From an uncultured Verrucomicrobiota bacterium (GTDB lineage Bacteria; Verrucomicrobiota; Verrucomicrobiia; Opitutales; Opitutaceae): a stretch of 64,000 nt of DNA. The notes beneath the pieces are model-generated. The model worked only from the letters and a program-made list of their open reading frames with translations. It was not told the DNA's origin and did no database searches. Positions 1 to 8,783 of this stretch are shown here, in pieces. How positions within the stretch are numbered: the stretch's first letter is position 1; each line of letters starts with the position of its first letter. The stretch is from positions 248,001 to 312,000 of the forward strand of contig CAIUGM010000014.1 in assembly GCA_903898675.1 (NCBI GenBank), in the 5' to 3' direction. Position numbers and translations under genes: made by a program.

Positions 1-239
1 TGAGCGACTGGCAAATCGAGGGCGGTCAGTTTACCCTGCGGGCCACCATTCCGGCCAACACGACCGCGACGGTTTTCATTCCCACGGCCAACGAAAACTC
101 CGTGAAGGAATCCGGGCAACCGGCCGGCCACGCCGGGAACGTGAAGTTTCTGCGTCTGGAAAACGGCACTGCCGTTTATGCCGTCGGTTCCGGCACCTAT
201 ATGTTCACCGCCGACGCGCCCGTCGCAAAAACCAATTGA
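1..239 (+). CDS. C-terminal end of an alpha-L-rhamnosidase (GH78-like), 5' truncated
   Basis: The frame is open from base 3 to a TGA at 237-239, so only about 78 residues of a longer protein are present. The residues read like the C-terminal beta-sandwich that closes bacterial GH78 rhamnosidases: an 'IPANTTATVFIP' strand, a 'VKESG' turn and a final 'AVYAVGSGTYMF' strand. The catalytic barrel would lie before the window. A rhamnosidase here fits the complete GH78 gene at 27934 and the esterases that follow on the same strand. The assignment rests on this short tail only. Other glycosidases with a Bac_rhamnosid_C domain cannot be excluded. Confidence 0.7.
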   Translation, partial: SDWQIEGGQFTLRATIPANTTATVFIPTANENSVKESGQPAGHAGNVKFLRLENGTAVYAVGSGTYMFTADAPVAKTN

Positions 240-271
240 ACCGCCCAAATGATTTCTAACCCACCCATCCG

Positions 272-2263
272 ATGAAATTTCAAACAATGCACGCCACGCT
301 GGCTCTCGCCCCGGCCGGGTTCATGTTTGCCACCGGATTGTTGCTCGGGGGGTGCGCCCACCTCGCGACCAGCGCGGTGCCGGTCGCGCCCGCACCCGTC
401 AGCGTGCAGGTTGCCGATTGGAACGGCTACCTGAAGCAAACGTTTGTGATCAACGGTCAGCCCGCGTATGTGGTCGTGCCCAAGATCGCCGCGCCGGGCA
501 AACCGTGGATCTGGCGCACTTCGTTTCCCGACTATCAGCCCGTGGTCGATCTGGAACTGGTCCGCCAAGGCTGGCACATCGGCTATATTGAAATCCTCGA
601 CCTGCTCGGGGCCGATCCGGCACTGGACTTGATGGACCGGTTTTATGCGCAAGTCCGGTCGCAATGGGGGCTGGCCGAAAAAATGGCGCTCGAGCCCTGC
701 AGTCGCGGCGGCCTGCCTGCCTACCGCTATGCGGCCCGGCATCCCGAGCGGATCGCCTGCCTCTACGGCGATGTCCCCGTCATGGATTTCAAGAGCTGGC
801 CGCTGCAATGGCCGGAGGCCAAGGCCACCGAATGGCCGAAAATCCTGCGGGCTTATGGTTTCAAGAATGACGCCGAAGCCATGGCCTATCAGAATAATCC
901 GATCGACCAGCTCGCGCCCATCGCGCACGCCAAGATTCCCCTCCGTCATGTCATCTGCCTGAACGACCAGGTGGTGCCGCCGGAGCAAAATACGCTGGAG
1001 GCCAAGCGGCGCCTGCAAGCATTGGGCAGCGACCTTGAGGTGGTGTCGGTCAAGGCGAGCAACGATTCCTGGGGCCATCATTTTCCGTACCCCGATGTCT
1101 TTGGCTCGGTCCGCTTCGTGATGGACCACTCCGCCGTGCTGCCGGCCGGACACGAGTATTTCCAATTGCGCGACGGCCTCGCCAATTCCGCGGCCAAGTT
1201 CACGCGGGAAAAGCGCGGTCGCGTGGTGTTTTACGGGGGCTCGATCACCTTCAACCCGGGCTGGCGCGACGAGTTGATGCATTACCTTCAGCAAAGGTTC
1301 CCGGAAACCCGGTTTGACTTCGTCGCTTCAGGAATCCCCTCCCTCGGCTCGGTACCGCACGCGTTCCGGCTGGAGCACGACGTGTTGTCCGGCGGCCCGG
1401 TTGACCTGATCTTCGTCGAGGCCGCGGTCAATGACCACAACTACGACACCTACCCCAACCGGGCGGAACTCGCGCTGCGCGGCATGGAGGGAGTCGTGCG
1501 TCACCTGCGCCAGGTGAATCCGATGACAGACATCGTCGAGATGCACTTTGTCCACGACGAACACCTGCGGATTTTCAAGACCGGGCAGATCCCCTACACC
1601 ATTGCCGCCCACGAGAGGGTGGCCGTGCAGTACGGCTGCCCATCGCTGGACCTGGCGCGCGAGGTCAGCGACCGCATCGACGCGCACGAATTCACCTGGG
1701 CCGGGGATTTCCGCGACATCCATCCCTCGCCCTACGGCCAGCAGCTCTACGCCAACAGCATCACACGCATGCTGGACGCCGCCTGGACCACGCCGGGGGC
1801 GCCACACCCGCACGCCCTGCCGGAGACGGTCGATCCTCTGAGTTATTTCAACGGCCGCTTCGGCCGGCTGACGGAGGCACGTCTGCTCCGCGGCTTCACG
1901 CTTGATCCGGACTGGAAGCCAACCGACGACCGGCCGACCCGCGATGGCTTTGTGCACGTGCCGACGCTGGTCGGTTCCGAGCCGGGGGCGGAGTTCGAAT
2001 TCAATTTTGAGGGACGCGGCGTGGGGCTGCTCATCACCGCGGGGCCCGACGCCGGCATCCTGGAATTCAGCGTGGATGGCAGCGAGTGGAGGCAAATTGA
2101 CACCTGGACCATCTTCAGTCCGTCCCTTCATTTACCGTGGGCGATCATGTTGTCCGATGGACTCGCCCCGGGCCGGCATACCGTGCGGGTACGGATCGCC
2201 GCCGGACATAATCCCAAGAGCACCGGCACCGCCCTGCGCGTTCAGCAACTGTTGCTTAACTAG
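272..2263 (+). CDS. Lipoprotein fusing an alpha/beta-hydrolase to an SGNH/GDSL esterase
   Basis: The 663-residue product starts with a lipoprotein-type signal (LLLGGC, Cys28), so it is probably anchored on a membrane facing the periplasm or outside. Residues about 50-290 look like an alpha/beta-hydrolase: nucleophile elbow 'EPCSRGG' (Ser144), Asp232 in 'LNDQVVPP', and a His in 'SWGHHFP'. Residues about 315-510 are an SGNH domain: 'YGGSIT' (Ser324), 'VEAAVNDH' (Asn387) and 'DIHPSPYG' (His484). A C-terminal beta-rich segment (about 520-663) may bind carbohydrate. Two esterase folds in one exported chain suggest removal of acetyl or other acyl groups from a polysaccharide. The elbow is odd because the usual Gly two residues before Ser is Pro. 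The substrate is unknown. The TAG stop lies in the terminal repeat of the element at 2261-2410. Confidence 0.8.
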   Translation: MKFQTMHATLALAPAGFMFATGLLLGGCAHLATSAVPVAPAPVSVQVADWNGYLKQTFVINGQPAYVVVPKIAAPGKPWIWRTSFPDYQPVVDLELVRQGWHIGYIEILDLLGADPALDLMDRFYAQVRSQWGLAEKMALEPCSRGGLPAYRYAARHPERIACLYGDVPVMDFKSWPLQWPEAKATEWPKILRAYGFKNDAEAMAYQNNPIDQLAPIAHAKIPLRHVICLNDQVVPPEQNTLEAKRRLQALGSDLEVVSVKASNDSWGHHFPYPDVFGSVRFVMDHSAVLPAGHEYFQLRDGLANSAAKFTREKRGRVVFYGGSITFNPGWRDELMHYLQQRFPETRFDFVASGIPSLGSVPHAFRLEHDVLSGGPVDLIFVEAAVNDHNYDTYPNRAELALRGMEGVVRHLRQVNPMTDIVEMHFVHDEHLRIFKTGQIPYTIAAHERVAVQYGCPSLDLAREVSDRIDAHEFTWAGDFRDIHPSPYGQQLYANSITRMLDAAWTTPGAPHPHALPETVDPLSYFNGRFGRLTEARLLRGFTLDPDWKPTDDRPTRDGFVHVPTLVGSEPGAEFEFNFEGRGVGLLITAGPDAGILEFSVDGSEWRQIDTWTIFSPSLHLPWAIMLSDGLAPGRHTVRVRIAAGHNPKSTGTALRVQQLLLN

Positions 2264-2410
2264 GGCCTGTTTGCAAAATAGCCTATGAGCAGATTTCTGT
2301 CATTCTGAACGAAGTGAAGAATCCAGACGGCCTCGAGCGTGGCGCCACGGGTAAGCCTCTGGATCCTTCGCGTTGCTCAGGATGACAATCTCTTTTGCAA
2401 AAACGCCCTA
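2261..2410. mobile_element. 150-bp palindromic MITE-like element
   Basis: Two nested inverted repeats are visible. The outer pair (2261-2280 and 2391-2410) matches at about 17 of 20 positions and starts and ends with TA, as expected if a TA target was duplicated. The inner pair (2298-2326 and 2359-2387, 23 of 29 matching) is the same repeat that encloses the GIY-YIG gene at 49866-50241. No open frame fits inside, so this looks non-autonomous. The left end supplies the stop codon of the upstream esterase gene. It could be one element or one repeat inserted in another. Confidence 0.7.
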
Positions 2411-2461
2411 GGAGTCGCCGACCACCGATTGATCCAACGAACCATTAAACCCCTACCCGCA

Positions 2462-4510
2462 ATGAATACCGCCCCATCCGCCCGCGAAGCGACCAATTGC
2501 AATCGCAGGAGGAAAATCATCCCGTGGTTGGTTGTCGTCGGACTGCTGGGCGCCAATCTCGCGTGGGGTGAGGTGCGCCTGCCCAGGTTGGTCGGCGACC
2601 ACATGGTGCTGCAGCGCGACAGCAAGATCACCCTCTGGGGCTGGGCAGATCCCGGCGAATCGGTTGAGCTCGATTTTCAAAACCAGCAACTGCGCACCCA
2701 AGCCGCGCCCGATGGGCGATGGCAGGTCTCCGTCGGTCCCTTCCCGGCGGGCGGGCCGTATGAGTTGACCGTGCAGGGCAGCAACCTCCTCAAGCTGCAT
2801 GACATTCTGATCGGCGATGTGTGGGTCGCCTCGGGCCAATCCAACATGGAGTTTCCCCTCAAGGCGGGCGAGGCGGGCTGGATGACCGGGGTCCTTGACT
2901 GGGAAAATGAAATCGCCACGGCCGACTATCCCCGGATCAGACTTTTTCATGTGAGCCATGAAATTGCCCTGAAACCCAGGACCGACGTGGAGGCCGAGGG
3001 TTGGACGGCCGTGAGCCCGGAAACCGTCGGGGGATTCTCGGCGGTGGCGTACCTGTTTGGCCGGGAATTGTTCGAGCGATACAACGTGCCGGTCGGGTTG
3101 ATCGAGTCCAACTGGGGCGGCACCATGGCCGAGGCCTGGGTGAGTGCGGAATCGTTGCAGGCCTTCCCGGAGTTTCAGCCGACCATCGAGGCGATAAAGA
3201 CCATGGATGAAAAAGCCGGGCTGGCGGATTACGACCGGTACTTGGCGGCGAGAGCGGCCTGGATGAACGCGCACGCCACCGAAGACCGGGGCCGCCGCGA
3301 CGGCCAGGATCTCTGGGTGGCGAACAACTTTGACGACGGTGCCTGGCCCAAGATTGTCGAACCGCAAACCGCGCCCGAGGCGAGGCTGAAGGGCTTTGAT
3401 GGGGTGGTGTGGTTTCGGAGGCCGGTTGAAGTCCCCGCCGACCTCGCCGGGAAAGGCCTGCGCTTGCATCTCGCCGGTACCGCCAAGCACGATGAAACCT
3501 ATTTCAACGGGGAAAAGATCGGCGAGTCGGAGGGCTGGGACAAGCCCCGCTCCTACCTGGTGCAGGGACGACTGGTCCACCCCGGACAGAACGTCGTCGT
3601 GGTTCGCCAGACGGCAATTTCCGGGTGGATGGGCATGTTTTGCGAGGCGGATAAACTGAACTTGGAATACGGGCACACGAAATTGCCGCTGGCCGGCACG
3701 TGGTCCTACCAGACCGGTCCGGATCTCAGCACGCTGCCGGCGCCTTCAACCTTCGCGAAATTCCACACGGATCCGAATACCGCTACGGTTTTATTCAATG
3801 GCATGATCGCACCGCTCACACCCTTCAGGATCAAGGGCGTGATCTGGTACCAGGGCGAATCAAACGCCGTCGAAAAGAGAACCGACCAATACCGCGCGCT
3901 CTTCCCGGCCCTCATCAACGACTGGCGCAACCACTGGGGTTACCCCATGCCCTTTCTGTTTGTGCAGCTGGCCGGCTTTGGCGCCAACAAACCCCAGCCC
4001 GCGGAGTATCCCTGGGCGGAATTGCGGGAGGCCCAAAGCGCGACCCTGGCGCTGCCGGGCACCGGCATGGCCACGGCCGTGGATCTCGGCGACGAAAAGG
4101 ATATCCATCCCCGGAACAAACAGGACGTGGCGCACCGCCTGGCGTTGGTCGCCGCGAACAAAGTCTACGGGGAAGACCTTGTTTCCTCCGGGCCGGCTTA
4201 TCAGTCGATGGCGATTGAGGGCGGTCGGATCAGGATCAAATTTTCCGCCCTCGGGTCGGGCTGGCTGGTCAAGGACAAGTACGGTTACATCCGTGGTTTT
4301 GAGATCGCGGCCGCGGACGGAAAATTTGGGTGGGCCCAAGCCCGGCAGGACGGACAGGATATCATTGTTTTCAATAACACCATCCGCGAGCCGGTCGCCG
4401 TGCGTTACGACTGGAGCAACACGCCCGACGGGAATCTTTACAACGCGGAGGGCTTACCTACCCTCCCCTTTCGGACCGATGGAAAAGGCGGCCAGCCCGT
4501 AACCAAATGA
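2462..4510 (+). CDS. Sialate O-acetylesterase-type esterase with inserted jelly-roll domain
   Basis: An exported 682-residue esterase of the SASA/SGNH family that would remove O-acetyl groups from glycans. I start it at the ATG at 2462. The frame is open further upstream, but that part only translates the mobile element. A basic N-terminus and hydrophobic stretch (IIPWLVVVGLLGANLAWG) make a signal peptide. Key motifs are 'ASGQSNME' with the catalytic Ser, 'IWYQGESNAV', and 'DEKDIHPRNK' with the catalytic His. About 150 residues around 'GLRLHLAGTAKHDE' resemble the GH2-type sugar-binding jelly roll often inserted in long members of this family. Given the neighbouring glycosidases, the substrate is more likely an acetylated plant or algal polysaccharide than sialic acid. 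Confidence 0.88.
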   Translation: MNTAPSAREATNCNRRRKIIPWLVVVGLLGANLAWGEVRLPRLVGDHMVLQRDSKITLWGWADPGESVELDFQNQQLRTQAAPDGRWQVSVGPFPAGGPYELTVQGSNLLKLHDILIGDVWVASGQSNMEFPLKAGEAGWMTGVLDWENEIATADYPRIRLFHVSHEIALKPRTDVEAEGWTAVSPETVGGFSAVAYLFGRELFERYNVPVGLIESNWGGTMAEAWVSAESLQAFPEFQPTIEAIKTMDEKAGLADYDRYLAARAAWMNAHATEDRGRRDGQDLWVANNFDDGAWPKIVEPQTAPEARLKGFDGVVWFRRPVEVPADLAGKGLRLHLAGTAKHDETYFNGEKIGESEGWDKPRSYLVQGRLVHPGQNVVVVRQTAISGWMGMFCEADKLNLEYGHTKLPLAGTWSYQTGPDLSTLPAPSTFAKFHTDPNTATVLFNGMIAPLTPFRIKGVIWYQGESNAVEKRTDQYRALFPALINDWRNHWGYPMPFLFVQLAGFGANKPQPAEYPWAELREAQSATLALPGTGMATAVDLGDEKDIHPRNKQDVAHRLALVAANKVYGEDLVSSGPAYQSMAIEGGRIRIKFSALGSGWLVKDKYGYIRGFEIAAADGKFGWAQARQDGQDIIVFNNTIREPVAVRYDWSNTPDGNLYNAEGLPTLPFRTDGKGGQPVTK

Positions 4511-4549
4511 ACGGAATCCGCAGAGTCATTGGCGTAATAAATCCTCGTG

Positions 4550-6016
4550 ATGAACCGACGGAAAACATCCTGGTCCGCGAGCGATAACCTGTCGGCGCGG
4601 CGCCGATTGCCTCTGCGGGCGGCCTGGTGGGGCCTGACCCTCATCCTGGCGTGCACCACCCGCGCGGAGACCAAACCCAACAGCCTGTTCGCCGATCACG
4701 GCGTGTTGCAACGCGAGGTGAGAATACCGGTGTGGGGCACGGCGCCCGACGGCCAGAAAATCACGGTCAGTTTCGCCGGGCAGACCGTGTCCACCGTCGC
4801 GGAAAACGGCACTTGGAAAGTGTGGCTTCAACCGATGCCAGCCAACGCCGCTCCGCAAGACCTGATCATCCGGGGCGACACGACCGTGGCTCTCCGCGAC
4901 GTGCTGGTGGGCGACGTCTGGGTCGCCGGCGGCCAATCGAACATGGAGCGGCAGTTGGGCCCGCGCCCGCCGCAGCCAGAGATCATCGGGTGGCGGGAGG
5001 CCGCGGCCGCCGCTGATTTTCCGAGCATCCGCGAGTTTCATGTGCCGGCGCACCTCGCGGTGGCGCCGACCGCGGATGCCGGGGGCCAGTGGGCGGTCTG
5101 CTCCCCGGCCACCGTGCCGGAATTTTCCGCCGTGGGCTTTTTCTTCGCGCGCGCCTTGCAGCAGGCCGAGCGCGTGCCGGTGGGCATTCTGTTTTCCGCC
5201 GTGGGCGGCACGACGGCCGAGGCGTGGACCAGCGCAGTCGCGCTGAAGACCATGCCGGATTTTCGCGCTGCGGTCGAAACCGTGGAAAAATCACCGGGAT
5301 TTCCCGGCGACCTCGAGCAGCACAAAAACGAACCGACCGTGCTGTTCAACGCGATGATCGCCCCGCTGCAATCGTTCCCGGTCAAGGGCATCATCTGGTA
5401 CCAAGGCGAGTCCAACTGCGAGCGCGGCCGGCAATACCGCGACTTGTTTCCACTGCTCATCGCCGACTGGCGACGGGGCTGGGGCCTGGGCGATTTGCCG
5501 TTCCTCTTCGTCCAGATCGCGCCATCCAAGTACTGGACGCCCGAGATTCGCGAGGCGCAGCTGCTCACCCTTAAGAAATCACCCAACACGGCGATGATCG
5601 GCACCGCGGACATCGGCGACGCCAACGACATGCACCCCGCGCAAAAGGCCCCGGTGGGCGCGCGGCTGGCGCTGGCGGCGCGCGCACTGGCCTACGGCGA
5701 AAAGATCGAGTACTCCGGCCCGTTGTTCGCTGCCATGAAGCGCAAGCACGGGAAATTGGTCATCTCCTTCACTCACGCCGACAGCGGACTCGTCGCGCAA
5801 GGGGGCGCCCTGAAAGGCTTCACCATCGCCGGCGCGGACGGTAAGTTTGTCGCGGCGGAGGCCGAGATTAAAGGCCGCACGGTCGTGATCTCCAGCGCTG
5901 AGGTTAAGGCACCCTTCGCGGTTCGCTATGGCTGGGCCGCCGCACCGGACGTGAACCTGTTCAACCAAGCCGGCCTCCCCGCCTCGCCGTTTCGGACGGA
6001 TGACGCGCCGCCCTGA
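4550..6016 (+). CDS. Sialate O-acetylesterase-type esterase (short form)
   Basis: A second exported SASA-family esterase (488 residues), 39 bp after the first and presumably co-transcribed with it. The ATG at 4550 is preferred over an in-frame GTG one codon earlier. It has a signal peptide ending near 'TTRAETKP', 'AGGQSNMERQ' with the nucleophile Ser, 'IWYQGESNCE' and 'DANDMHPAQK' with the catalytic His. It lacks the jelly-roll insert of its neighbour and is therefore shorter. The two esterases may attack different acetyl positions or differ in reach on polymer and oligomer. Substrate specificity cannot be read from the sequence. Confidence 0.88.
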   Translation: MNRRKTSWSASDNLSARRRLPLRAAWWGLTLILACTTRAETKPNSLFADHGVLQREVRIPVWGTAPDGQKITVSFAGQTVSTVAENGTWKVWLQPMPANAAPQDLIIRGDTTVALRDVLVGDVWVAGGQSNMERQLGPRPPQPEIIGWREAAAAADFPSIREFHVPAHLAVAPTADAGGQWAVCSPATVPEFSAVGFFFARALQQAERVPVGILFSAVGGTTAEAWTSAVALKTMPDFRAAVETVEKSPGFPGDLEQHKNEPTVLFNAMIAPLQSFPVKGIIWYQGESNCERGRQYRDLFPLLIADWRRGWGLGDLPFLFVQIAPSKYWTPEIREAQLLTLKKSPNTAMIGTADIGDANDMHPAQKAPVGARLALAARALAYGEKIEYSGPLFAAMKRKHGKLVISFTHADSGLVAQGGALKGFTIAGADGKFVAAEAEIKGRTVVISSAEVKAPFAVRYGWAAAPDVNLFNQAGLPASPFRTDDAPP

Positions 6017-6033
6017 TTCGAACCGGCCTTGCT

Positions 6034-8709
6034 TTAGCGAATCTTGAGCGCGCTGGTCACGCCATTGCCGGCGTAGGGCTGGGGTCCGGTCAATGCGGGT
6101 TGGTTGCCGCCGACCAAGAGCTGCCAGTCGCCGGGCTGCAGGGTGCGTTCGCCCTGCGCGTTCACCAGCAACAACTGCTCCGGCTTGACCGTGAGGCTGA
6201 CCGTCTGGCTGGCGCCGGGGGCGAGCGTGAGCCGGGCAAAACCGGCGAGGATCAACCGGGGCATCGGCTGGCCCGGCTCGATTTCCCGGACCTTCGCGTC
6301 GGGCGCGGGACGCAGATACAATTGCACGACCTCGTCGCCGGCACGGTCGCCGACATTTTTCACGTCAACTGTCACGGTGACCGGTTTGCCCGCTTCGACC
6401 GCGGTGGGCGCCTGGAGGTTGGCATAGGCAAATTTGGTGTAACTCAATCCATGGCCGAAGGCATACAGCGGTTCGCCGCTGAAATACCGGTAGGTGCGGT
6501 TCTTCATGGCGTAGTCGCGGAAATCCGGCAGCTGCTCCACGCCCTTGTAGAAAGTAACGGGCAGGCGGCCGGCGGGGTTATAATCGCCAAAGAGGATGTC
6601 GGCGATCGCATTGCCGCCTTCTTCGCCCGGGTACCACGCCTCGAGAATGGCCGGCACGTGTTCCTGCGCCCAGTTGATCGACATCGCGCTGCCGTTCATC
6701 AGCACAAAGACAACCGGCTTGCCCGCCGCCACGAGCGCTTGCAAGAGCCGCTGTTGCACCGGCGGCAAGTCCAGCGTCTGACGATCACCGCCGTAGGGCG
6801 TGCCTTCCTCGCCTTCGATCTGCGAAGAGAGGCCGCCCGCAAAGATAACCACGTCGGCCCGCTCCGCCGCCGCGACCGCGTGCGCAAACGGACCGGCCTC
6901 GAGCGGTTTCCATTGGAGCGCGACCGAGGTTTCCTTCCTGACCTGATAAAATTCCAGCCGCACGGTCGCCGGTTGCCCGGCCTTGAGCGACACCACCGCG
7001 GAACGCATGGCCGGAGGATAGGGCGTCCACGCATCGATGACCAACCGGTCGTTCACGTAGAGCCGGAAGGCGCCTTCGTCCCGCACCCCGATGGCATAGT
7101 CGCCATCGCGCGGGGCCGAGATCGTACCGGTCCAGCGCACGCTGTAGTCCTCGAGACTCAGCCCCGCGGGCGGAGCCTGCGTCCAGTTAAAATCCACGGT
7201 GGCATCCTGCGTGGTCTTGACCGGCCGCCCCTCCAACTGCCGGTTCGCGAAATACTCGCCCTGCAAACCGGGCCGCCCGCCGCTGGCGAGGGCGCTGGCG
7301 GGAATGGTCGAAAAGCCGCCCATCTCCGCCTCGGTCAGGCCGCAGCCCTGGACATATTCCAGCCGGAGGCCCGCCGTGGCGGCGCGATTCTGGAGCGCCT
7401 CAAACAGGCTCACGGACTGGGACGACCGGCCGGGATAGTTTCCGCCCTGGCTGTCGTTGTTGTCCGCATTGGGTCCGATCAGCGCAATCGAGTGGACGGC
7501 TTTGCCGAGCGGCAGCAGCTGGTTTTCGTTTTTCAGCAGCACCATGGATTCCAGCGCCGCCTGCCGGGCGATCTGGCGATGGGCCGGACTGTCGATCACG
7601 GTTTCTGGAATCTTCGAATACGGCACCGACTCCGGCGGATCGAACATGCCGAGTTTCATCCGGGCGGTGAAAAGCCGCTTCACGGAAACGTCAATCTGGG
7701 CCTCGGTGATCAGCCCCTGCTGGACGGCCTCGGGCAGGGCATCGTATTCATGATAGAAGGTCAGGTCGCAGCCGTTCTTGACCGCTTGCGCGGCAGCCTC
7801 GGCCTTGGAATGGGCGTAGTAGTGGCCCTTGCCGACGTGGTCCGCGTCCCCCTGGTAAATGTCGAAGACGGCGCCGAAGTCCGAGATGACGTAGCCGTCA
7901 AAACCCCACTCCTTGCGCAATTTCTGCTGGATGAGCAGCGGGCTGACGGTGTCGGGGATGCCGTAAAGCGAGCTGTAAGCGCTCATGACCGACTGGGCGC
8001 GACCTTCTCGCACGCAGGCGGCAAAGGCGCACAGATAAGTGTCGTTCAGGTCGTAGGGTGACGGACGGGCGTCGAAGCTGTGCCGCTCATTCTCCGGCCC
8101 GCTGTGCGCGGCATAGTGTTTCGGCGTGGCGATCAATTTGATGTATTTCGGGTCCGCACCCAGCATTTGCTGGACATAGGCAACGCCGAATCGGCCCGTC
8201 AGGTAGGGATCCTCGCCGTAGGTTTCCTGGCCGCGGCCCCAACGCGGATCGCGGAAAATATTTATGTTGGGGGCAAAGTAGGTCAGGCCGTGCGCGTGGT
8301 AATCGTCCTTTTTCCCCTTGAGCGCCCAATTGTACCAGGCGCGGCCCTCGTCGGAAACCGCGTTGGCAAACTGCTTGTGCAGGGCCAGGTCGAAGGAGGC
8401 GGCCAGGCCGATCGGCTCCGGAAAAACCGTGGCCGGCGTGTTCCAGAGTCCGTGCAAGCCCTCGCTCCACCATTCGTAGGCCGGCACGCCAAGCCGCGGA
8501 ATCGCCGGTGCCCCGCTCATCATTTGCGCGACCTTTTCCTCGAGCGTCATGCGGCCAACCAGATCATCCACGCGCTGGGTCACCGGCAGGCTGGGATCCT
8601 GGAAGGGAAACGGCTTGGTCTGGGCCAGGGCGGCGGTGCTATGCATTAACTGCAGTCCGAGAAACAGGCAGGCAACGCGCCAGGCGCGTAGGGAGGGATG
8701 GTGTCGCAT
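6034..8709 (-). CDS. GH3 beta-glycosidase (beta-xylosidase/glucosidase type) with PA14 insert
   Basis: An 891-residue exported GH3 enzyme that would release terminal beta-linked sugars from oligosaccharides. It has a signal peptide (about 1-30), the N-terminal barrel with 'WWSEGLHG' and the nucleophile motif 'GYVISDFGAV' (Asp277), and an alpha/beta sandwich starting near 'SMVLLKNENQLLPL'. A PA14 domain (about 481-603, 'LQGEYFANRQLEG') is inserted in that sandwich, and a fibronectin-III-like domain closes the protein. The closest family features point to bacterial beta-xylosidase or beta-glucosidase forms. Beta-galactosidase or arabinosidase activity is also possible. It lies 74 bp downstream of the GH95-like gene on the same strand and is likely transcribed with it from the element at 11487-11546. 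Confidence 0.9.
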   Translation of the reverse strand: MRHHPSLRAWRVACLFLGLQLMHSTAALAQTKPFPFQDPSLPVTQRVDDLVGRMTLEEKVAQMMSGAPAIPRLGVPAYEWWSEGLHGLWNTPATVFPEPIGLAASFDLALHKQFANAVSDEGRAWYNWALKGKKDDYHAHGLTYFAPNINIFRDPRWGRGQETYGEDPYLTGRFGVAYVQQMLGADPKYIKLIATPKHYAAHSGPENERHSFDARPSPYDLNDTYLCAFAACVREGRAQSVMSAYSSLYGIPDTVSPLLIQQKLRKEWGFDGYVISDFGAVFDIYQGDADHVGKGHYYAHSKAEAAAQAVKNGCDLTFYHEYDALPEAVQQGLITEAQIDVSVKRLFTARMKLGMFDPPESVPYSKIPETVIDSPAHRQIARQAALESMVLLKNENQLLPLGKAVHSIALIGPNADNNDSQGGNYPGRSSQSVSLFEALQNRAATAGLRLEYVQGCGLTEAEMGGFSTIPASALASGGRPGLQGEYFANRQLEGRPVKTTQDATVDFNWTQAPPAGLSLEDYSVRWTGTISAPRDGDYAIGVRDEGAFRLYVNDRLVIDAWTPYPPAMRSAVVSLKAGQPATVRLEFYQVRKETSVALQWKPLEAGPFAHAVAAAERADVVIFAGGLSSQIEGEEGTPYGGDRQTLDLPPVQQRLLQALVAAGKPVVFVLMNGSAMSINWAQEHVPAILEAWYPGEEGGNAIADILFGDYNPAGRLPVTFYKGVEQLPDFRDYAMKNRTYRYFSGEPLYAFGHGLSYTKFAYANLQAPTAVEAGKPVTVTVDVKNVGDRAGDEVVQLYLRPAPDAKVREIEPGQPMPRLILAGFARLTLAPGASQTVSLTVKPEQLLLVNAQGERTLQPGDWQLLVGGNQPALTGPQPYAGNGVTSALKIR

Positions 8710-8783
8710 AAATTGAGTTGGGGTTTCGACGGTTGTGCTGGGCGGCGCTGAATGATGGGTTGTAGCTCGTCGTTAAAACTGAA

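Noticed and set aside
6100-8061. Long open frame opposite the GH3 gene
   Set aside because: No recognisable domain. The minus-strand GH3 frame carries the nucleophile motif and PA14 domain.
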